From positions 1,550,001 to 1,614,000 of the forward strand of contig NZ_JAAOYX010000001.1 in the NCBI RefSeq assembly GCF_011759605.1: a DNA stretch of 64,000 nucleotides, read 5' to 3'. The DNA is from Luteibacter sp. SG786. Its GTDB lineage: Bacteria; Pseudomonadota; Gammaproteobacteria; Xanthomonadales; Rhodanobacteraceae. The notes beneath the pieces are model-generated. The model was given only the letters and a program-made list of their open reading frames with translations, was not told the DNA's origin and searched no databases. Position numbers and translations under genes: made by a program. This document shows, piece by piece, positions 60,446 through 64,000 of the stretch. Numbering within the stretch: the first letter of the stretch is position 1; the number at the start of each line of letters is the position of its first letter.

Positions 60446-60838
60446 TCAGGCGGCGGCGTCCTTCAGCTTCTTCAGCGGACGGACCTTGACCTTGACCGAA
60501 GCGGGCTTGGCGGCGAACCAGCGCTCTTCGCCCGTGAACGGGTCCTTGCCCTTGCGCTTCGGCTTGGCCGGGACGGCGACCGAGGTGATCTTGAGCAGGC
60601 CGGGCAGCGTGAACGTGCCGGCGCCCTTCTTGTGAACCGACGCGGAGATCGCGCCTTCGAGCGAGGCCAGCACGGCCTTCACGCTCTTGCTGTCCACGCC
60701 GCTCTGCTCGACGATGTGCGAGACGAGCGAGGACTTCGACAGCGGATCCTTGATGGGCTTGAGGGCGGCCGGCGCCTTCGTTGCCTTGGCGGGAGCCTTG
60801 GCAGCCTTCTTCGCCGCCGATTTGGTGGTCTTGGCCAT
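60446..60838 (-). CDS. HU-family DNA-binding protein with Lys/Ala-rich N-terminal tail
   Basis: A 130-residue nucleoid protein. Residues 1-40 are a histone-H1-like Lys/Ala/Pro tail (AKTTKSAAKKAAKAPAKATK). The HU/IHF fold follows (LSKSSLVSHIVEQSGVDSKSVKAVLASLEGAISASVHKKGAGTFTLPGLLKITSV) and its DNA-binding arm has FTGEERWFAAKPASVKVKVRPLKKLKDA. The start at 60838 has AAGGA upstream; a start 15 bp earlier is less likely. It is a monocistronic gene with a strong intrinsic terminator. Confidence 0.9.
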   Translation of the reverse strand: MAKTTKSAAKKAAKAPAKATKAPAALKPIKDPLSKSSLVSHIVEQSGVDSKSVKAVLASLEGAISASVHKKGAGTFTLPGLLKITSVAVPAKPKRKGKDPFTGEERWFAAKPASVKVKVRPLKKLKDAAA

Positions 60839-61005
60839 GGTTATCCTTGTCACTTTGATCGAATGAGGCGGCCTTACCGGCCGGTGCCCAGCGGGCGACT
60901 CACTCTAGCGTTGCTTTCGTCCGCTGAAAATAGGGTCCGCGAAGTTTTTTCGCATTTATGAGCCCTTTTTTCAGGGTCCCCGTGACGCAATGCAGAAAAA
61001 ACGGC

Positions 61006-61761
61006 TCAGATGCCCGCGTACCACTCGTAACCGTTGTCCTCCCAGTACCCGCCGTTGCCCTCACCGATGTCCGCGAAACTGGCGACGATCTCGATCCGGC
61101 GAAGGTACTTCGCGTGCTTGTAGCCCAGCTGGCGTTCCACCCGCAGTCTCAGCGGGGCACCGTTGGCGACCGGCAGCGGCTTGTCGTTGAGGGTATGGGC
61201 GAGCAGGGTCTGCGGGTGCCGCGCTTCGTCGAGGTCGATGCTTTCGTAGTACGGGGTGTCCTCGTCGTAAGTGTCGAAGCAATGGAAGACGACGTAACGC
61301 GCGCGATCCGTCGGGCCGACGCGGTCCAGGACGGCGGCTAGCGGTGTGCCCGTCCATTTGCCGATGGCGCTCCAGCCTTCCACGCAGTCGTGGCGGGTGA
61401 TCTGCGTGCGGCTGCCCAGCGCCTTCAGTTCCTCCAGCGACAGCCGCGCCGGCCGTGCCACGAGGCCATCCACTTCCAGGCGGTAGTCGGAGAATTCCCC
61501 GCGCAGCAGCGACTGGTAGAGCGGCGTGTCGGGCATGGTGGTGCCGTTGGGCTTGAACACCGGGGAGATGTCGGATTCCGCGTATTCCTTCGCGAGGGCG
61601 CGCGACGGCGAGAGGAACCGCTGGACCCGTCGCGTCACCGCTTCCGCGGATTCGAGCACGCGTGCGCCGGTCTCGCTTTCGGAGATGCGGTCGCAGCCGG
61701 CCAGCGTCGCGCCGCCGAGGGCGAGGAGGGTGTTGCGCAGGAAATGGCGGCGGTCAGTCAT
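61006..61761 (-). CDS. molybdopterin-dependent sulfite-oxidase-fold oxidoreductase
   Basis: A 251-residue oxidoreductase of the sulfite oxidase/MsrP fold. The molybdenum ligand is Cys126 in RHDCVEGWSAIGKWTG. The N-terminus (DRRHFLRNTLLALGGATLAGC) combines an RR signal resembling a Tat motif with a lipobox-like LAGC (Cys23), so a periplasmic, possibly lipid-anchored enzyme is likely. It is shorter than MsrP (about 330 residues). The cytochrome b gene overlaps it by 8 bp and probably supplies electrons. Confidence 0.85.
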   Translation of the reverse strand: MTDRRHFLRNTLLALGGATLAGCDRISESETGARVLESAEAVTRRVQRFLSPSRALAKEYAESDISPVFKPNGTTMPDTPLYQSLLRGEFSDYRLEVDGLVARPARLSLEELKALGSRTQITRHDCVEGWSAIGKWTGTPLAAVLDRVGPTDRARYVVFHCFDTYDEDTPYYESIDLDEARHPQTLLAHTLNDKPLPVANGAPLRLRVERQLGYKHAKYLRRIEIVASFADIGEGNGGYWEDNGYEWYAGI

Positions 61762-62578
61762 GGCGGGTTGCCTCCCTGTCGTCGCGAATCCGGTACCAGC
61801 CGGTCACCATGCCGCGTAGCTGGTTGAGGGGACCGCTTACCAGTACCTCGAAGACGTGCACCAGCACGAAGGCCACGAAGGCGACGGCGATGATGAAATG
61901 GATGGTCCTGGCCGACTGGCGACCGCCGACGAGGTCGACGAGCCAGTACAGCACCGCATCCATGCGGGGCGACATGGCAACGCCCATGAGCACGATGCCG
62001 CCACCGAACACGAAGATGGCGACGAGGTAGGCGAGGCGCTGCAGGATGTTGTAACGGGCCGCTTCCTCGCCCACCGGATGGTGGAAGCGCAGGTGGTCGA
62101 CGACCGAACGGCCGAAGCCGCGCCAGTCGTTCCGCGTGGGCACGAGGTCCCTGGCGAGATGCCGGCTGAAAAGGGACCAGCCCACGTACGCGATGCCGTT
62201 GGCGACGAAGAGCCAGGCAAAGAAGAAGTGCCAGCGACGACCCATCGCGAGCCAGCCCGGCCCAGGAATCGTGGCCCAGGCGGGAAAGCCGCGCGACCGC
62301 CACTGCCCGTTTACTTTGGAGGCGCCGAGGACGCCGGTGGTGTCGAACGCATGGCTGCCGATACGCGTGGTGCCGCGCGGCGCGCCCTGTGCATCGACAC
62401 CGCCTTGCAGCGAAAACACCGCCTTGCCGGGGTCGGAACGCTGGCCCCAGTAGAGCGAAGGGTGTGCGTTGAAGATCTGCAAGCCGCTGCCGAGCAGCAC
62501 GAACAGGCACACCACGTTGATCCAGTGCATCACGCGCACGGGCCAGCGGTGCCGATAGACGAGGCGTGTGTTGGGCAT
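61754..62578 (-). CDS. cytochrome b561-type membrane subunit
   Basis: A 274-residue membrane cytochrome of the b561/hydrogenase-cytochrome-b type. Haem-ligand candidates are the His residues in YRHRWPVRVMHWINVVCLF, RRWHFFFAWLFVANG, VDHLRFHHP and RTIHFIIAVAFVAFVLVHVFEVL. Four membrane segments are visible. It precedes and overlaps the molybdopterin oxidoreductase gene, so it likely connects that enzyme to the quinone pool. The ATG at 62578 gives the normal N-terminus. Confidence 0.85.
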   Translation of the reverse strand: MPNTRLVYRHRWPVRVMHWINVVCLFVLLGSGLQIFNAHPSLYWGQRSDPGKAVFSLQGGVDAQGAPRGTTRIGSHAFDTTGVLGASKVNGQWRSRGFPAWATIPGPGWLAMGRRWHFFFAWLFVANGIAYVGWSLFSRHLARDLVPTRNDWRGFGRSVVDHLRFHHPVGEEAARYNILQRLAYLVAIFVFGGGIVLMGVAMSPRMDAVLYWLVDLVGGRQSARTIHFIIAVAFVAFVLVHVFEVLVSGPLNQLRGMVTGWYRIRDDREATRHD

Positions 62579-62661
62579 GGGATGCTCCGCGGCAGGCGAC
62601 CTGAAGTATGACCGTGCGGGCGGATATTTTCTTGCAGGGTGTCTTCGAGCCCCGACCTGGA

Positions 62662-62749
62662 CCTGTAGGAGCCGCCATGGCGGCGAGAGGCCCACGAAGC
62701 GGTGTAGCCGTGAGGCGCGCTCCCTCGCCGCCATGGCGGCTCCTACAGG
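62662..62749. repeat. REP/BIME-like inverted repeat with 26-bp perfect arms
   Basis: Arms 62662-62687 and 62724-62749 are perfect 26-bp reverse complements separated by 36 bp. Each arm contains the 14-bp palindrome GCCGCCATGGCGGC and the outer CCTGTAGGAG. The right arm runs into the 3' end of the nucleotidyltransferase gene and supplies its TAG stop (62743-62745). Confidence 0.75.
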
Positions 62750-63348
62750 GAAGCGCCCGCCGGATCGTCCAGCCGTCCGGCTGCGACGGCACGCCGAAGG
62801 TCGGCCTCGTCGTCCAGATCGTCGCCGAGTTCGTCGGCGCGTACGCTACGCGGTGCCAGGTCGCGCCACAGATCGCGGAACCCCGCGTCGCCTTCGAGTT
62901 CCATCCCTCGCGACAGCGTCGATGCGCGGAGAACCACCGGCACGCCTCGCGCGTCGCCGTAGCGGCTGACCGTGTCGCGGTCGTCCCCGTGTATCGCGAG
63001 CAGCGCGAGGAGGTGTCGAGCCTCGAGCGCCGGTTGATCTACCGCGGTGACGAGCGTCGGGCGCTCGCGGCCGGCCAGTTCCCCCGCCGCGAGGCGCAGG
63101 CTTGACGCCATGCCTGTGGACCAGAGTTCGTTGACCAGCACCTGCACGTCGAGGTCGCCCAGCGCCGCCGTCACTTCGTTGCAGTGCGCCCCCACCACCA
63201 CGATCGTCCGCTCCGGTTTCGTCGCAAGCACCAACCGGGCTACCCGGGCGACCAGTGCCTCGCCGTGGCGGGTAAGTAACTGCTTCGGCCGGCCGAGGCG
63301 GCGGCTGCCGCCGGCGGCGAGGATCACCGCGTCGTGGCCCGTATTCAT
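62743..63348 (-). CDS. MobA/MocA-like nucleotidyltransferase (molybdenum cofactor)
   Basis: A 201-residue NTP-transferase. The nucleotide-binding start VILAAGGSRRLGRPKQLL and the later VTAVDQPALEARHL are typical of MocA/CoxI-type enzymes that attach CMP to molybdopterin for xanthine-dehydrogenase-class enzymes. The ATG overlaps the XdhC-like stop (ATGA). The last codons and stop lie in a REP-like repeat, so the C-terminus (RLDDPAGASL) may have been altered by the repeat insertion. Confidence 0.85.
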   Translation of the reverse strand: MNTGHDAVILAAGGSRRLGRPKQLLTRHGEALVARVARLVLATKPERTIVVVGAHCNEVTAALGDLDVQVLVNELWSTGMASSLRLAAGELAGRERPTLVTAVDQPALEARHLLALLAIHGDDRDTVSRYGDARGVPVVLRASTLSRGMELEGDAGFRDLWRDLAPRSVRADELGDDLDDEADLRRAVAAGRLDDPAGASL

Positions 63349-64000
63349 TCCGCGCGTGCGCGGTCGCGCTGGCACACTTCGGCAAGGATCGACAAGGCAA
63401 TGCCGTGCGGCGTCTGTGCACCGATCGGCAGGCCCGCGGGCAGGCGGAGCCGATCGAAGGCTTCTTCCCTGATGCCCTCGTCGCGCAGACGCTGCATGCG
63501 CGCCTGGATCTTGTGCCGGCTGCCGAGTACGCCCACCGCGAAAGCCGGCGATGCCAGCGCATGCGATGCCACGGCGTGATCCACTTCCGCGTCGTGGCTG
63601 AGCGAATAGACGGCCGTACGGTCGTCGATGGCAAGTTGGGCCAGTGCCGCGGGAAGCGAGCGTGAGTCGTATCCCGCCAGCACCGCTCCGGGCGGCGGCG
63701 ACGCCGGCCCGTGAGGCCTAAGCAGCACGACTTCCACGCCGACGAGCGGTGCGAGACGCGCCACGGCTAAGGTCACCGGATCGCCCCCGACCACGACCAC
63801 CCGCAGCGGAGGACGATGGACCACCGCATAGGCGCCGCTGTCCGCGGGGACGACGCCGTCGCGGATCGACCATTCGCCCGTCGTGGCAGTGGAGAGCGCC
63901 GTGACGGTACGCCGCTCCCGTCGGGCGACACCGAGGGCATGCACGTAAGCAGCCGCTTCGCGAAGTTCGCGCACGAAGATCCCGATGCGCCCGCCGCAGC
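63345..64000 (-). CDS. XdhC/CoxI-family maturation protein (partial, runs off the right edge)
   Basis: At least 217 residues of an XdhC-like protein; the 5' end lies beyond the window. The visible part includes CGGRIGIFVRELREA, the Rossmann-like RVVVVGGDPVTLAVARLAPLVGVEV and the C-terminal VGVLGSRHKIQARMQRLRDEG...RLPAGLPIGAQTPHGIALSILAEV, all typical. XdhC binds sulfurated molybdenum cofactor and delivers it to xanthine or aldehyde oxidases. It is coupled to the nucleotidyltransferase gene. A GTG at 63974 is not the true start because the conserved CGG segment lies upstream of it. Confidence 0.88.
   Translation of the reverse strand, partial: CGGRIGIFVRELREAAAYVHALGVARRERRTVTALSTATTGEWSIRDGVVPADSGAYAVVHRPPLRVVVVGGDPVTLAVARLAPLVGVEVVLLRPHGPASPPPGAVLAGYDSRSLPAALAQLAIDDRTAVYSLSHDAEVDHAVASHALASPAFAVGVLGSRHKIQARMQRLRDEGIREEAFDRLRLPAGLPIGAQTPHGIALSILAEVCQRDRARAE

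Overview
The window is a single high-GC, gene-dense stretch with no tRNA, rRNA, CRISPR array, transposase or phage gene. Protein character (long TonB-dependent receptors, OprD-like porins, an HU protein with a Lys/Ala tail, a propeller-type sensor kinase) points to a Xanthomonadales gammaproteobacterium, most likely Rhodanobacteraceae such as Luteibacter or Dyella. That assignment is an inference from family resemblance.

Layout. 102-8759: a carboxylic-acid catabolic island. An OprD-type porin and an MHS-type symporter diverge from an IclR regulator, followed by a tightly packed set of CoA-transferase III, crotonase-like protein, two CoA-transferase-I-like subunits and an acyl-CoA ligase. 8704-12956: a TetR regulator with a divergent DHA2 efflux pump, a secreted two-lobed aspartyl-protease-like protein and a cysteine hydrolase. 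13260-39342: a complete type VI secretion locus. A LysR gene runs into tssA on the + strand. On the - strand a ~24 kb polycistron reads tssB, tssC, hcp, tssE, tssF, tssG, clpV, unknown, vgrG, unknown, tagH, tssK, tssL, tssM, tagF, pppA, kinase, small membrane protein. 39747-45041: a TonB receptor, a small Cys-containing exported protein and an OmpR/QseC-like two-component pair.

45092-56788: a propeller-type sensor kinase and a NarL-type response regulator bracket a seven-gene - strand operon (outer-membrane AlgE-like channel, exported VOC protein, MFS_3 transporter, DoxX, YtcJ-like amidohydrolase, XapX protein, YcaC-like hydrolase) with an AraC regulator. 56790-59510: a metallo-beta-lactamase-fold hydrolase and two alpha/beta hydrolases. 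59511-60445: a ~0.9 kb gene-free region made of nested inverted repeats. 60446-64000: an HU protein, a molybdopterin oxidoreductase with its cytochrome b partner, and molybdenum-cofactor maturation genes (nucleotidyltransferase, partial XdhC-like) running off the right edge.

How they work together. The T6SS carries its own threonine-phosphorylation switch (kinase, PP2C phosphatase, FHA protein, TagF) and a peptidoglycan-binding TssL, but no recognisable TssJ or PAAR. The CoA island has the import, activation and CoA-handling steps of an acid degradation route, but its crotonase and CoA-transferase beta subunit both lack the usual catalytic glutamates, which suggests hydrolytic rather than hydratase/transferase chemistry. 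The 48-55 kb operon looks like an uncharacterised uptake/efflux-plus-hydrolysis module. The strongest leads for novelty are the CoA island, the 336-residue unknown protein between clpV and vgrG, the 48-55 kb operon and the nested-repeat region.
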